A DNA stretch of 64,000 nucleotides from Dehalococcoidia bacterium (GCA_009693115.1 SHXW01000001.1:62001-126000); one strand, 5' to 3'. Shown: positions 52,134-61,572, counted from the stretch's first letter. Notes: generated from the sequence alone by a model not told the origin. Program-made: numbers and translations.

Positions 52134-53045
52134 ATGCTCGAAGCCGTACACACATTCCTAGATTATGTCGCAGTGGAGCGCGGGCTGTCCCGCCACACCA
52201 TCGCGGCGTATTCCAATGACCTAAGGTCACTCGTCGAGTTCCTCTCGTCTGCAACAGTGTTGAGGAATCAGGCTCAGGCTTGGCAGGCAGTTACGCGGGA
52301 CGACATCGCCCGTTTCATGGCTGACATGGACGAACGGGGATATTCAACAGCGACCCGTGCCCGCAAGGTCGCCTCCCTCAAGTCATTCATGGGGTTCATG
52401 AAGGCCGAGGGCCTCATCAATGACAATCCCGTCGCGCACGTCCGATCCCCTCGGATCGGGCGCAGGCTGCCGAAGGCGATGAACGTTGAGGACGCGGGCA
52501 GGTTGCTTGATTCCGCGGCGCGGGACACATCTCCTGAGGGCCTGCGTGATTACGCCATACTTGAACTGATGTACGCGTCTGGCATGCGCGTGAGCGAAGT
52601 CACCGGGCTGGATGTGAAGGACGTGGATCTGAATGCCGCCACGGTGCGCGCCTTCGGCAAAGGGTCGAAGGAACGCGTCATACCCCTGCACGAAACGGCA
52701 GTCGAAGCGTCACGCAACTATCTCGCACGCGGCCGTCCCGTTTCCGCAGGCAGGCACGGCGAAACTGAAGCACTATTCCTCGACGTCCGCGGTCGCCGGA
52801 TAACGCGTCAGGGCGTATGGCTCAGGCTCCGCAGGGTGGCTGCATTGACCGGTATCACATCGCACATAACTCCCCACACCCTCAGGCACTCATTCGCGAC
52901 TCACCTCCTGCATGGGGGAGCGTCCCTCCGGCATGTTCAGGAACTTCTGGGGCACGCAAGCATCGCGACGACGCAGGTGTATACGCATCTCACGAGCGAC
53001 CACGTGAGGAGGGAGTATGAAAAGGCGCACCCCAGGGCGAGCTAG
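52134..53045 (+). CDS. Tyrosine recombinase XerC/XerD
   Basis: Site-specific recombinase that resolves chromosome dimers at dif. The SAM-like N-terminal domain (FLDYVAVERGLSRHTIAAYS) is followed by the catalytic domain with Arg in YASGMRVSEVTGLD, Lys in FGKGSKERVIP, HxxR in TPHTLRHSFATHLL, His in LLGHASIATTQ and the nucleophile Tyr in VYTHLTSDHVRREYEKAHPRA. Length 303 and the C-terminal form are standard Xer, not an integron or phage integrase. XerC and XerD cannot be told apart by eye. Confidence 0.94.
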   Translation: MLEAVHTFLDYVAVERGLSRHTIAAYSNDLRSLVEFLSSATVLRNQAQAWQAVTRDDIARFMADMDERGYSTATRARKVASLKSFMGFMKAEGLINDNPVAHVRSPRIGRRLPKAMNVEDAGRLLDSAARDTSPEGLRDYAILELMYASGMRVSEVTGLDVKDVDLNAATVRAFGKGSKERVIPLHETAVEASRNYLARGRPVSAGRHGETEALFLDVRGRRITRQGVWLRLRRVAALTGITSHITPHTLRHSFATHLLHGGASLRHVQELLGHASIATTQVYTHLTSDHVRREYEKAHPRAS

Positions 53046-53174
53046 GGGCCGGCCGTCTTCCCTCCCCCATCGCTCCGCTCACTGTCGAAATGACCGACCT
53101 ATCTCTGGGATGGCATTTACGAATTCCATTTAGACGGCACACAGACCAGGACAGGGGAATCAAGGAGGAGTCTC

Positions 53175-53942
53175 ATGCGGTCTATGACCATCACCATCGA
53201 AGGACGCGCAGGTGGTGGAGCGCCGGACGCTGGCAGGATCGTTGCTCGCGAGCTGAATTTGGACTTTGTTGACCGTTTATTGTTGGCAGATATCGCAAAG
53301 CGCGTCGGCTCCACCGTTGGGGCGCTCGCAGACTCCGAGAGGCGAGTGCCCACGGTGGGGAGCAGGATGGCCCAGGCAGTGCAGCGGATGCTCCACAGGT
53401 CAGCCGTGGCGGGCATGGGCGGCGACCCTTACTTCGGTCCCGGGATTGAAACACTCCTCGCCCGCCCGTACCGCGACCTCGAAGGGGCCCCCGCCACCAC
53501 TGCTGAGGAGATAGACGAGCAACACTTCATCGCGACAACAGCCGAGGTCATCAAGGATCTTGCGGAAACCGGCAACTGTGTCATCCTGAGCCGTGGCGGG
53601 GCGGCCATTCTTAAGGGCAACCCCGGCGTGTTACGCGTCGGCGTCTTCGCACGTATGGACGACAGGGTACGCCGCATTATGGCCCGTGAGCGGCTCAACA
53701 ATCCCGCTGCCAGGGAGTTCATCACCCACTCGGATGCCGCGCAGCAACGCTACTTCGAGAAGGCATTCAAGACCAATCCGCTCGACCCCTTCCTGTATCA
53801 TTTCGTTGTGAACACGTCTGACGTGAGCGTCGAGTACGCCGCACAGGTGATCATAGACGCCGCCAGAATCATGGCGGACCGTGGCCTCAAGTTCGCAGAG
53901 CCTGTGAACCCCGTGGACGGATCGGTCGCAAGGATCGAGTGA
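53175..53942 (+). CDS. Cytidylate kinase-like family protein
   Basis: Resembles the cytidylate-kinase-like family (Pfam Cytidylate_kin2): N-terminal strand MTITIEGRAGGGAPDAGRIV in the place of the P-loop, ELNLDFVDRLLLADIAKRVG, NCVILSRGGAAILKG, then VRRIMARERLN and DPFLYHFVVNTS. The P-loop is unusual (GRAGGGAPDAG, lacking the GK[ST]), so NMP-kinase activity is doubtful. A strong AGGAGG lies six bases before the ATG. A small membrane protein gene follows 31 bases downstream. Confidence 0.82.
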   Translation: MRSMTITIEGRAGGGAPDAGRIVARELNLDFVDRLLLADIAKRVGSTVGALADSERRVPTVGSRMAQAVQRMLHRSAVAGMGGDPYFGPGIETLLARPYRDLEGAPATTAEEIDEQHFIATTAEVIKDLAETGNCVILSRGGAAILKGNPGVLRVGVFARMDDRVRRIMARERLNNPAAREFITHSDAAQQRYFEKAFKTNPLDPFLYHFVVNTSDVSVEYAAQVIIDAARIMADRGLKFAEPVNPVDGSVARIE

Positions 53943-53973
53943 GTCCCCGGCACACAGTGCGTAGCAGGATTGC

Positions 53974-54300
53974 ATGCCAAGTAAGAGAATCTCCCGGAAG
54001 TTCGCCCCACAGCCTTCACATGGCCGCGGCCGACGCGAAAGCAGACCTAATGTATTCATTCAGCCGGAGAAGGCAGACGGTAACGAGGCGCAGTCGGTGA
54101 TCGCCCCAGCGGTAGGCGGAAGGGCTGATGGCTCTGTCGGCGCGGATATTGTCGCTGTCCGGCCTGCGGGCCGGGTACGGGTGGGTACGGCGAGGGCGGA
54201 CATCTTCACTCGGACGCTTGATAGAGAACTCAAACAGCTTGTTATTCTCACCACCCTGTCGGTCGTCGCCGTCATCGTCCTGAAGTTCGTCCTGACATAG
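53974..54300 (+). CDS. Small protein with C-terminal membrane anchor (hypothetical)
   Basis: A 108-residue protein: basic, low-complexity N-terminal 70 residues and a single C-terminal hydrophobic segment (LKQLVILTTLSVVAVIVLKF, about residues 86-105), giving a tail-anchored layout. AGGA four bases before the ATG and its closeness to the kinase-like gene suggest it is real and co-transcribed. No family recognised. Confidence 0.55.
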   Translation: MPSKRISRKFAPQPSHGRGRRESRPNVFIQPEKADGNEAQSVIAPAVGGRADGSVGADIVAVRPAGRVRVGTARADIFTRTLDRELKQLVILTTLSVVAVIVLKFVLT

Positions 54301-54510
54301 GCGCCTGCCATCACGCGGCTCTCTGGCGGAAGCGTGCCTGTATGTAGTCGTCCCCTTAGACGGCAGACGACGCGCCGATTTCAGTCGCGGACTGTTTTCA
54401 TGGTATGCCGCTATTCGCACGCTGGAAGTGTCGGTCAGGGAACTCGGTACGGGTATCGTACTGAACCAGTCGCTTGAGTCAGAGGTTTCATTGCTGATGC
54501 ATCCGCCTCC

Positions 54511-56436
54511 GTGACTCCCCCTGCGAAAACCCTGTTCCCGGAACGCCTTGCCGCCGTGCCCCTCAGGCCAGGCATTTACATGATGCGCGGGGCGACTGGC
54601 GAGGTCCTTTACGTCGGCAAGTCCTCCGCGCTCCGTAACAGGCTACGATCCTACTTCAGCAACCCCGGCTCGCTTTCGGGCAAGACGGCAGATCTTGTCA
54701 GCCACATAACCGACTTCGAATATATCGTCACAGAGTCAGAGCAGGAAGCCCTGCTCCTAGAAAACAGTTTCATCAAGCGCCACAAGCCGCGCTATAACGC
54801 CCGGCTCAAGGACGACAAGACATACCCGTTCATCAAGGTTGACCTTACTGATCCCTTCCCGCGTATCTACGTCACCAGGCGATCTGAAAACGACGGTTCG
54901 CGCTATTTCGGCCCTTTCGCCAGCGCAGGCAGCGTGCGCAAGACCCTTGACCTCCTCAACCGCCTCTTCCCTTACCGTTCCTGCACAAAGGCCATCACAG
55001 GCACGGACGACAGGCCCTGCCTTGAATACCACATCAAGCGCTGCATAGCGCCCTGTACCGGTTACGCCTCCAGAGACGAATACATGGGCGTCATCAACCA
55101 GGTGGTGTTGTTCCTCGAAGGCAACACGAAACAGGTGGTTTCAGAGTTGAAGGTCGAGATGACCGACGCGGCCGATGCCCTCAAATTCGAACGGGCCGCC
55201 GCCCTAAGAGACAGGCTGCGCGCCATAGAGCGTGTGTACGAGGGCCAGAAGGTCATCGGCCTCAGTGACGAAGACCTTGACGCCGTGTCAGTGGCCCGCG
55301 GCCGAAATGAAGCCTGGGTCGAGGTCTTCTTCATCCGACAGGGCAACCTTGCCGGACGCGACAATTTCCTCATGGAAGGCACCCAGGACGATTCGGAAAG
55401 CGAGATCGTTGCTCAGTTCATCAAACAGTTTTATGACTCAGCGGTCCACATCCCACGTACTGTGCTCATCGGTGAGGAAATTGAAGATAGGAATCTGATC
55501 TCAACCTGGCTCGCATCGAAACGCAACGGACCCGTAGAAATTACCGTGCCACAGCGAGGGTCGAAACACAGGCTCCTTGAAATGGTGCGCGAAAACGCTG
55601 CGCAGGGGCTGGAACAACTCAAAATCAGATGGCTCTCAGACACTGACCTCATGGCTACAGCAATGTCCGAAATTCAGGAGCAGCTTTCCTTGCCGCGCCT
55701 GCCACGGCGCATCGAGTGCTACGACATCTCTCACATCCAGGGCACGAATATGGTGGCGAGCATGGCGGTGTTTGAAGATGGTCGCCCAAAGAATTCGCAT
55801 TACCGACGTTTCAAGATAAAGACTGTCCAGGGAAATGATGACTTCGCGTCGATGAGAGAGGTTCTTACCCGCCGTTTCAAACGTCTCCAACAGGCCCGCG
55901 TTGGATCCGCCCCTCGCCCTCCGTCGAGCGAGGGTGCGCTGGAAGGCGCATCCGATAATCCTGTGGTTCCTGAAGCCCCTGATGGAGACGCCACTCAAGA
56001 GAGTTTCGGTGAGATCCCCGACCTCGTGCTAATAGATGGCGGCAAAGGCCAACTCAACTCCGCGATCGAGGTCTTCCTACAACTCGGGCTCAAGGACATT
56101 CCCCTCGCAAGCCTCGCCAAAAAACAGGAAGAGATTTACCTGCCTCACAACGCAGACCCTGTGGTACTGCCACGCAACTCACAGGCCCTCTTTCTAGTGC
56201 AGCGTGCGCGCGATGAGGCGCACAGGTTTGCCGTCACTTTTCACAGGGAGAGACGCCAGAAATCGTCCGTGCAGTCCGCGCTTGACCTGGTGCCCGGCAT
56301 CGGGCCAAAAAGAAAAAGGGCGCTCATAAAAAGATTCGGCTCGGTTAAGGGCATCAGGGAGGCACCAAGCGTGGATCTGGCCGCGGTGCCCGGCATGACC
56401 GCCAAACTCGCCGACAAAATCAAGCAATACCTATAG
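54511..56436 (+). CDS. uvrC: Excinuclease ABC subunit C
   Basis: Dual-incision nuclease of nucleotide excision repair. The GIY-YIG domain starts at PGIYMMRGATGEVLYVGKSS with the 3'-incision active site; a Cys-rich FPYRSCTKAI and UVR motif follow; the RNase-H-like 5'-incision domain has RIECYDISHIQGTN and PDLVLIDGGKGQLNSA; the C-terminal tandem HhH includes VPGIGPKRKRALIKRFGS. The linker near residues 463-505 contains an in-frame stretch resembling the dispersed hairpin repeat. GTG start at 54511. Confidence 0.96.
   Translation: MTPPAKTLFPERLAAVPLRPGIYMMRGATGEVLYVGKSSALRNRLRSYFSNPGSLSGKTADLVSHITDFEYIVTESEQEALLLENSFIKRHKPRYNARLKDDKTYPFIKVDLTDPFPRIYVTRRSENDGSRYFGPFASAGSVRKTLDLLNRLFPYRSCTKAITGTDDRPCLEYHIKRCIAPCTGYASRDEYMGVINQVVLFLEGNTKQVVSELKVEMTDAADALKFERAAALRDRLRAIERVYEGQKVIGLSDEDLDAVSVARGRNEAWVEVFFIRQGNLAGRDNFLMEGTQDDSESEIVAQFIKQFYDSAVHIPRTVLIGEEIEDRNLISTWLASKRNGPVEITVPQRGSKHRLLEMVRENAAQGLEQLKIRWLSDTDLMATAMSEIQEQLSLPRLPRRIECYDISHIQGTNMVASMAVFEDGRPKNSHYRRFKIKTVQGNDDFASMREVLTRRFKRLQQARVGSAPRPPSSEGALEGASDNPVVPEAPDGDATQESFGEIPDLVLIDGGKGQLNSAIEVFLQLGLKDIPLASLAKKQEEIYLPHNADPVVLPRNSQALFLVQRARDEAHRFAVTFHRERRQKSSVQSALDLVPGIGPKRKRALIKRFGSVKGIREAPSVDLAAVPGMTAKLADKIKQYL
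55911..55934. repeat. Hairpin-repeat-like segment inside uvrC
   Basis: CCCTCGC (55911-55917) and GCGAGGG (55928-55934) form a 7-bp inverted repeat within the variable linker of UvrC, encoding PRPPSSEG. It resembles the intergenic hairpin family but is short. Confidence 0.4.
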
Positions 56437-56647
56437 TAGAGGCGCCACCCATATTTCATGCCCCACTGGGCGTAACGCCGAAAGCGGTTGTCCGAGGAAT
56501 AAGCAGTAGGGGCTACATGGCACTGTTTCCCCAGATTCTTCCCTCCGCTCCAATTGCGGTCGGATGGAAGCTCACGTCTGAACGTATAGACAGGCCAGGG
56601 CCATCGCTACTCTCATCCAGTCGACATGTACCTGCCGAGGCCAGTCA

Positions 56648-57694
56648 ATGCGCGCCGTACGCTTCACCGAACCAAACCGGGCCGAGATTGTCGAACGTCC
56701 GCGCCCTCATGTCGTCGAGCCGGATGATGCGGTAATAATGGTGACTACGGCAGGACTGACTGCGTGGGACATAGCGCGGTGCGAGGACCCGTTCGGCCCA
56801 TCCGCATTTATCTTTCCTCAGACCTTTTCTAAAGGCAAGGCACGACCCCTCACACGAACCGAAAGTGGCGATGCCACCATCCCGGGCGGAGAGTTCGCCG
56901 GAAACGTCGTTGAGGTGGGGTCGGCGGTCAGAACCCTCCGGATCAACGACCTGGTCTTCGCAATTTCTGCGTGGAGGGAAGCGGACGGCAGGCTGCGGAT
57001 GTTCGGAGCGGATGGCCTTGACGGCGGACACGCCGACTACGTCCTTGTTCCTCATGCAGATCGCCTTTTGGTAAAAACCACCGCGGGGGCTGAGGAACGG
57101 TCGCTTCTCGCTGGGGGGACATTTGCTCTGGGAGCGTGCGCAGCGGAAATCGCCAGATCCCGCCACTTCGGGGGTTCGCTGATTGTCGCCGGGTGCGACG
57201 CGATGGGCATGTCCGCTCTGGCAGCCCTGAACAAGACCGGAGCGTTTGTGCACACCACTGCGCTGGACTCCAGCCCTGCCCGTCTGACCATTGCGGGCCG
57301 CTACGGGGCGGCGCCCGTCAATGTGCGAGAGCCTGGAGCAGCGAAGTTGATACAGCCTGCAGACGTTGTCATCGCTGGCGAAATCTCGGACAGCACCAGC
57401 GCAATCTGGATTGCTAGCGCGGTCAACGCCGGAGGCACTATTGTTTTCACCGAGCCGGATGGTATCGAAAAATGGCGAGAGCTAAACATGCCCGTGCAAA
57501 GGGATGTGCGACTTATCGTGGCAGACTGGGCGTCGCAGGAGCAGGCCGCGAAGCTCGCCACCCTCATCCACATCAGGAAATTGGACCTGATGCCAGTCGT
57601 CTCCCACGTCGTGCCCCTTGAGGAGGCGCGCGAAGCCTATGCGCAGGCCGTCTCGCGCGGCCCGGCAGTGATGAAGGTTCTGCTCAAGCCCTGA
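56648..57694 (+). CDS. Medium-chain dehydrogenase/reductase lacking zinc ligands
   Basis: MDR-superfamily protein (348 residues) with the N-terminal GroES-like fold and a C-terminal Rossmann domain. The usual catalytic GHE is GGEFAGNVVEVG, the usual Cys position reads GLTAWDIARCED, and no four-cysteine structural zinc loop is present. The nucleotide-binding loop GCDAMGMSALA is atypical. It therefore resembles zinc-independent quinone oxidoreductase-type members or a diverged sugar dehydrogenase. GAGG lies seven bases before the ATG. Confidence 0.75.
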   Translation: MRAVRFTEPNRAEIVERPRPHVVEPDDAVIMVTTAGLTAWDIARCEDPFGPSAFIFPQTFSKGKARPLTRTESGDATIPGGEFAGNVVEVGSAVRTLRINDLVFAISAWREADGRLRMFGADGLDGGHADYVLVPHADRLLVKTTAGAEERSLLAGGTFALGACAAEIARSRHFGGSLIVAGCDAMGMSALAALNKTGAFVHTTALDSSPARLTIAGRYGAAPVNVREPGAAKLIQPADVVIAGEISDSTSAIWIASAVNAGGTIVFTEPDGIEKWRELNMPVQRDVRLIVADWASQEQAAKLATLIHIRKLDLMPVVSHVVPLEEAREAYAQAVSRGPAVMKVLLKP

Positions 57695-57705
57695 CCCAGG
57701 CTCGT

Positions 57706-58614
57706 CTACTGCACAGGCTTGACCGGTGGTGTCTCCCACCGCAGTACAAAATGCGGCGCACCCGCCGTTAGGGTGGTATTGCCCTCTCTGGCATCACGCT
57801 CTGCTACACGTTGTCTGTACGCCCACAATACCGTCAATGCTGCGTCGATGTTCGTTACCGTCTCTGGCAACGAAAGGGTACCTTCGGGCAGTATCAGTTC
57901 GATGCGGCCGGGCCGTGGTTCAGCCAGGACTACCCCAGTGAAATTAGATTGGGCGAATCTAGCCGCGGGTTCTCCAGCAATGGTTCTAATGGAGGAATCC
58001 GGCTGATTCGTACCACTGGGTGCTGTAGTTGCGCCGATTTCTCTTCCTGTCGAATCTGAAGCAGCAGATGTTGAGTACATCGTCGTGGTTCCTGCCCCTG
58101 GCGGTGCGTGGGCACTGGGAGCGGTCGTTGCGCTGGGTTCCGTGGGCCGGGTGGCATCGGACAGGTATGGCCGCGCATCGGAGAACACGCGGTCAATGAT
58201 CGAGAGGCGGGCGAGGATTTCCTGCCGGTTCGCGCCTGTAATGTCCTCAAGCAATATGGCAAGGCGGGAATGGTCGAGCGGAGCGGCTCCTGAACGGGCG
58301 GCAAGCTCGGCGAAGAGAGGGACGAGCGCGGCGAGTGTCTTACGGGCAGCTTCCGCCTCTTGAGGCGACAACGGTGTGGCGGCGCGCATCCCGTCGCGCG
58401 TTACCCGGATCCGGCTGCGGCCAGTCGCCACCCCCCACACTCTGAGCGCGCCTAGACGAGAAGAGAACGCCCCGCCTCGCTCGCTCATACCCAGCGCGGA
58501 AGCGAGGCCGTGGCGTGACACCTCGCCCGTGAACTCTCTCGCGATGCGCTGCCCAAGGGCGACCGTCTCAGACAACGTGAACTCTGGGTACTCATACGTA
58601 CCGAGCTTTGGCAT
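57706..58614 (-). CDS. Unknown protein with winged-helix-like N-terminus
   Basis: A 302-residue protein I do not recognise. Residues 10-75 (TLSETVALGQRIAREFTGEV, then GLASALGMSERGGAFSSRLG) resemble a winged-helix DNA-binding domain. A helical segment runs to about 150, then a Ser/Thr/Pro/Ala-rich linker (about 150-205), then a C-terminal domain with LSLPETVTNIDAALTVLWAY. GAGGA six bases before the ATG supports the start. It is convergent with the reductase gene, 11 bases away. Confidence 0.7.
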   Translation of the reverse strand: MPKLGTYEYPEFTLSETVALGQRIAREFTGEVSRHGLASALGMSERGGAFSSRLGALRVWGVATGRSRIRVTRDGMRAATPLSPQEAEAARKTLAALVPLFAELAARSGAAPLDHSRLAILLEDITGANRQEILARLSIIDRVFSDARPYLSDATRPTEPSATTAPSAHAPPGAGTTTMYSTSAASDSTGREIGATTAPSGTNQPDSSIRTIAGEPAARFAQSNFTGVVLAEPRPGRIELILPEGTLSLPETVTNIDAALTVLWAYRQRVAERDAREGNTTLTAGAPHFVLRWETPPVKPVQ

Positions 58615-59126
58615 GAGATGTCCTCTACAGGGTCTGAGGCGCTATTAGGGCGTGTCTGGCAGGGTTGACCCTCCCGGGACACCCCAGGAGTGGACAGAGG
58701 GGCAACGGCGAGATCTGAGACCCTTTCTGAGATCAACAGGGCTGCGAAGCCGGGGAAATTCCGCCTATGCGCTGGATTATACGCGCCGGATCCACCGGCT
58801 GCGCCCGAGGACGCATTACCATCCTACGCTTATCTGCCGGATGGCGCAGCGCAAGCCGGTCTATATAGCAGCGTATATCCTCCCGTGCGCCGCCCATACG
58901 CCGGGCCGCCACTTTCACCCGAAACCGCCTGGCTTGCAGCCCATGGGCTATGTGCGTTCTCTGTTGTCGGGCGAGCGGCTATACTTCCGCCGCAAAATGG
59001 CTCTGTGCTGTTGCCGAGTCCGTGGTCGCCCGCCGAGCCTCGCCGCTTCGGAATAAGGCGACTAGCAATACTCTGTCTGGTGTCTTGTTTGGCGTGTTAA
59101 TGAGGGACGAGCGTGAGAGGCCAATC
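58615..59126. other. Gap of about 500 bases before the dehydratase cluster
   Basis: Open frames pass through on the plus strand but their products are Pro/Tyr/Arg-rich with no family resemblance or ribosome-binding signals, so I treat it as non-coding. It should hold promoters for the divergent genes; none was clear. Confidence 0.45.
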
Positions 59127-60266
59127 TTGAAAATCACGGACATACGCACCATCCACGCATACGACGGCAGCCGCAATAACCTCTTCCTTCAAGTCTTTAC
59201 CGACGAGGGCATCACCGGCGTCGGTGAGCCCTACTCGATTGGGCCGGACGAGGGCATCATCGGCGTCATCGAAAACATGAAACCGTGGTTCATCGGACAG
59301 GATCCCGGACGCATCGAATGGCTCCTGCGGCGTGCCCGGAACACCATGCGTTTCCCCCTGGGGCAGGTCGCGTGGTCTGCCCTGTCCGGCCTGGACCTCG
59401 CCCTCTGGGACATCATGGGCAAGGCAGCAGGCGTCCCCGTCTACAAGCTCCTTGGCGGCCCTACACGCGATAGAGTCCGCGTCTACCACGCCATCTACGA
59501 TCCAGACCCCATCAGACTTGGCGAAAATGCACAGGCCCTCCTTGCCGAGGGTTACACCGCCTTCAAGACCACCCCCTTCCCGCCCGGCTACCGCACCATG
59601 CCCTGGCAGGCCGTCGTACGCGAGTCGGCCAAGCGTATGGAGACGCTCCGAATAGCAGTGGGCGACGGCCCTGATATCGGCATAGACATCCACACTGTAA
59701 TCAGGGAGCCGTCTAAGGCAGTCGAACTTGTTAAGGCTCTCGTCCAGTACAGGCTCATGTTCGTCGAAGAGCCTGCCGGGGCAGAGTTCATCGCAACCAC
59801 CGCCCGCCTGCGCCGCGAGTTCCGCGTCGCGCTCGCCACAGGCGAGAACCTGTACGGCGCGGCACGTTACGCCGAACTCATGGACGCCGATGCGGTGGAC
59901 ATCATCCAGCCGGATGTGCTGTGCTGCGGTGGCCTGCTCGAAGCGAAGAAGATTGCCGCCATCGCCGAGGCCCACTATGTCACTGTCGCGCCGCACAACC
60001 CCCTCGGCCTCATCTCGACTGCCGCCTCTGTCCATTTCGCAGCCAGCATCAACAATTTCCTGATCCTTGAGTGGCACGGCGATGACAAGCGCCAGAAGCA
60101 GGAGTTTGTCACCCCAATGTGGAAGCCCGTGAACGGATATTTCGAGCTGCCACAGTCGCCTGGGCTCGGCATCGAATTGAACTTGGACGCCATAAACAAA
60201 CACCCTGCGAAGCATTGGAACCGCGGCTTTCCGGTCGGCCCTGACGGCGCCCCCGGCAACATTTGA
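59127..60266 (+). CDS. Galactonate-dehydratase-like enolase-superfamily enzyme, copy 1
   Basis: Sugar-acid dehydratase of the GalD/mannonate-dehydratase branch of the mandelate-racemase subgroup. Metal and catalytic residues match: Asp and His in GIDIHTVIREP, Glu in FVEEPAG, Glu in ATGENLYGA, His in VAPHNPLGL and Glu in LILEWHGDD. FPLGQVAWSALSGLDLALWDIMG is the usual capping-barrel junction. TTG 59127 (MKITDIRTIHAYDG) with GAGAGG six bases upstream aligns with the paralogue; an ATG at 59100 is possible. Which aldonate is used cannot be read from sequence. First of a tandem pair. Confidence 0.9.
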   Translation: MKITDIRTIHAYDGSRNNLFLQVFTDEGITGVGEPYSIGPDEGIIGVIENMKPWFIGQDPGRIEWLLRRARNTMRFPLGQVAWSALSGLDLALWDIMGKAAGVPVYKLLGGPTRDRVRVYHAIYDPDPIRLGENAQALLAEGYTAFKTTPFPPGYRTMPWQAVVRESAKRMETLRIAVGDGPDIGIDIHTVIREPSKAVELVKALVQYRLMFVEEPAGAEFIATTARLRREFRVALATGENLYGAARYAELMDADAVDIIQPDVLCCGGLLEAKKIAAIAEAHYVTVAPHNPLGLISTAASVHFAASINNFLILEWHGDDKRQKQEFVTPMWKPVNGYFELPQSPGLGIELNLDAINKHPAKHWNRGFPVGPDGAPGNI

Positions 60267-60330
60267 TGACGTCAGGGCGCAACTGAAACCCGTCTCCCAA
60301 CCGGGGCTACAGGAATCTGGAGAGGACTCC

Positions 60331-61473
60331 ATGAAAATCACCCGCATCGAGACCCTCATCGCGGACAACGGCAACAACAATATCGTCTACGTCCGCACGC
60401 ACACTGACGCCGGAATTCACGGGGTCGGCGAAGCCTACCGGGTCGGTCCAGACAGGGCCACCGCCGAATGGGTCTCTTACTTCTCAGAGCAGCTTGCCGG
60501 CCGCGACCCGACCGAGATCGAGCGCAACTGGGCCCTCTGCTACCAGGGCACGCGCTTCCCTCTCGGGTCGTCCGCGCTCGCCGCCCTTTCCGGCATCGAC
60601 CAGTCCCTCTGGGACATCGCTGGCAAGGCCGTCAACATGCCCGTCTACGAACTCCTCGGCGGGCGCGTCCGGGATCGCCTCCGCGCCTACCACGGTGTCC
60701 ATGCAGACTCGCCCCAGAAGCTGGCCGAGGCCGGGCGGAAACTTGTTCAAGGCGATGGCTTCACCGCGCTTAAAACCTCTCCCCTACCCGAAAACTGGCG
60801 CGATCTCACCTGGAACCAGGCGGTGGATGGCGGCAAGAGATTCATTGAAGCCCTGCGCCGGGCCGTCGGAGACGACATAGATATCGGCCTTGACGCCCAC
60901 GCCGCCGTCTGGGAACCGGCACGCGCTCTCGAACTCTCTGACGCCCTTGTAGAGTTCAAGCCGTTTTTCATGGAAGAGCCGTTGCGGATGGAAAACCGCC
61001 GCGAAATGGGCCTGCTCCGCCGGAAGATGCCATTCGCCCTTGCTACCGGTGAGTGCCTCTACACAAAATTCGAACTAGGCGAACTCATCCGCGAGGAGGC
61101 CGTGGACATCCTCCAACCTGACGTCTGTATCGTCGGCGGCATGACCGAACTGCGGAAGATCGCCTTCAACGCGGAGGCGCACGACCTAACTGTCGCGCCG
61201 CACAACCCACTAGGCCCGCTGGCTACTGTGGTGAACCTGCACTTCGACGCTGCCACGACGAACTTCCTCATTCAGGAGTACCGCACGCCATCCGAGAGTG
61301 AGGCAGCGACCGTAGTGAAGTCGCCGAAGCCCGTGGACGGTTACTTCCCCCTGCCCGATGGCCCCGGCTGGGGCGTGGACATCGTCGACTCCGCCGTCGA
61401 GGCCCGTCCGATGAAGCGCAACTGGCACCGCGGCGACCGCACGTACCCCGACGGGGCAATCGCGTACATCTGA
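60331..61473 (+). CDS. Galactonate-dehydratase-like enolase-superfamily enzyme, copy 2
   Basis: Paralogue of the preceding gene, 380 residues. It retains Asp/His in LDAHAAVWEP, Glu in FMEEPLRM, Glu in ATGECLYTK, His in VAPHNPLGP and Glu in LIQEYRTP. Differences lie in the N-terminal capping domain, which sets substrate choice in this superfamily. GAGAGGA four bases before the ATG. The 64-base gap to the first copy suggests one transcript. Confidence 0.92.
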   Translation: MKITRIETLIADNGNNNIVYVRTHTDAGIHGVGEAYRVGPDRATAEWVSYFSEQLAGRDPTEIERNWALCYQGTRFPLGSSALAALSGIDQSLWDIAGKAVNMPVYELLGGRVRDRLRAYHGVHADSPQKLAEAGRKLVQGDGFTALKTSPLPENWRDLTWNQAVDGGKRFIEALRRAVGDDIDIGLDAHAAVWEPARALELSDALVEFKPFFMEEPLRMENRREMGLLRRKMPFALATGECLYTKFELGELIREEAVDILQPDVCIVGGMTELRKIAFNAEAHDLTVAPHNPLGPLATVVNLHFDAATTNFLIQEYRTPSESEAATVVKSPKPVDGYFPLPDGPGWGVDIVDSAVEARPMKRNWHRGDRTYPDGAIAYI

Positions 61474-61572
61474 TGACCCAGAACCCGTATCCCACCAAAA
61501 GAGGGCGTTATACGAGGACGTGGTTCCATCTTGGCTTGCCGCGATCGGGGTGAGGTCTGTCCCAGACCAGGG

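Noticed and set aside
52134-53045. Xer-type recombinase as the integrase of a mobile element
   Set aside because: Sequence and length match housekeeping XerC/XerD and no attachment sites, phage genes or cargo surround it.
58652-59100. Overlapping plus-strand frames in the gap before the dehydratase cluster
   Set aside because: Pro/Arg/Tyr-rich translations with no recognisable domain and no ribosome-binding sites.
59097-60380. A 427-residue open frame on the minus strand opposite the first GalD-like gene
   Set aside because: It is fully antisense to a well-supported enzyme, has no family resemblance, and long antisense frames are common in GC-rich genes.
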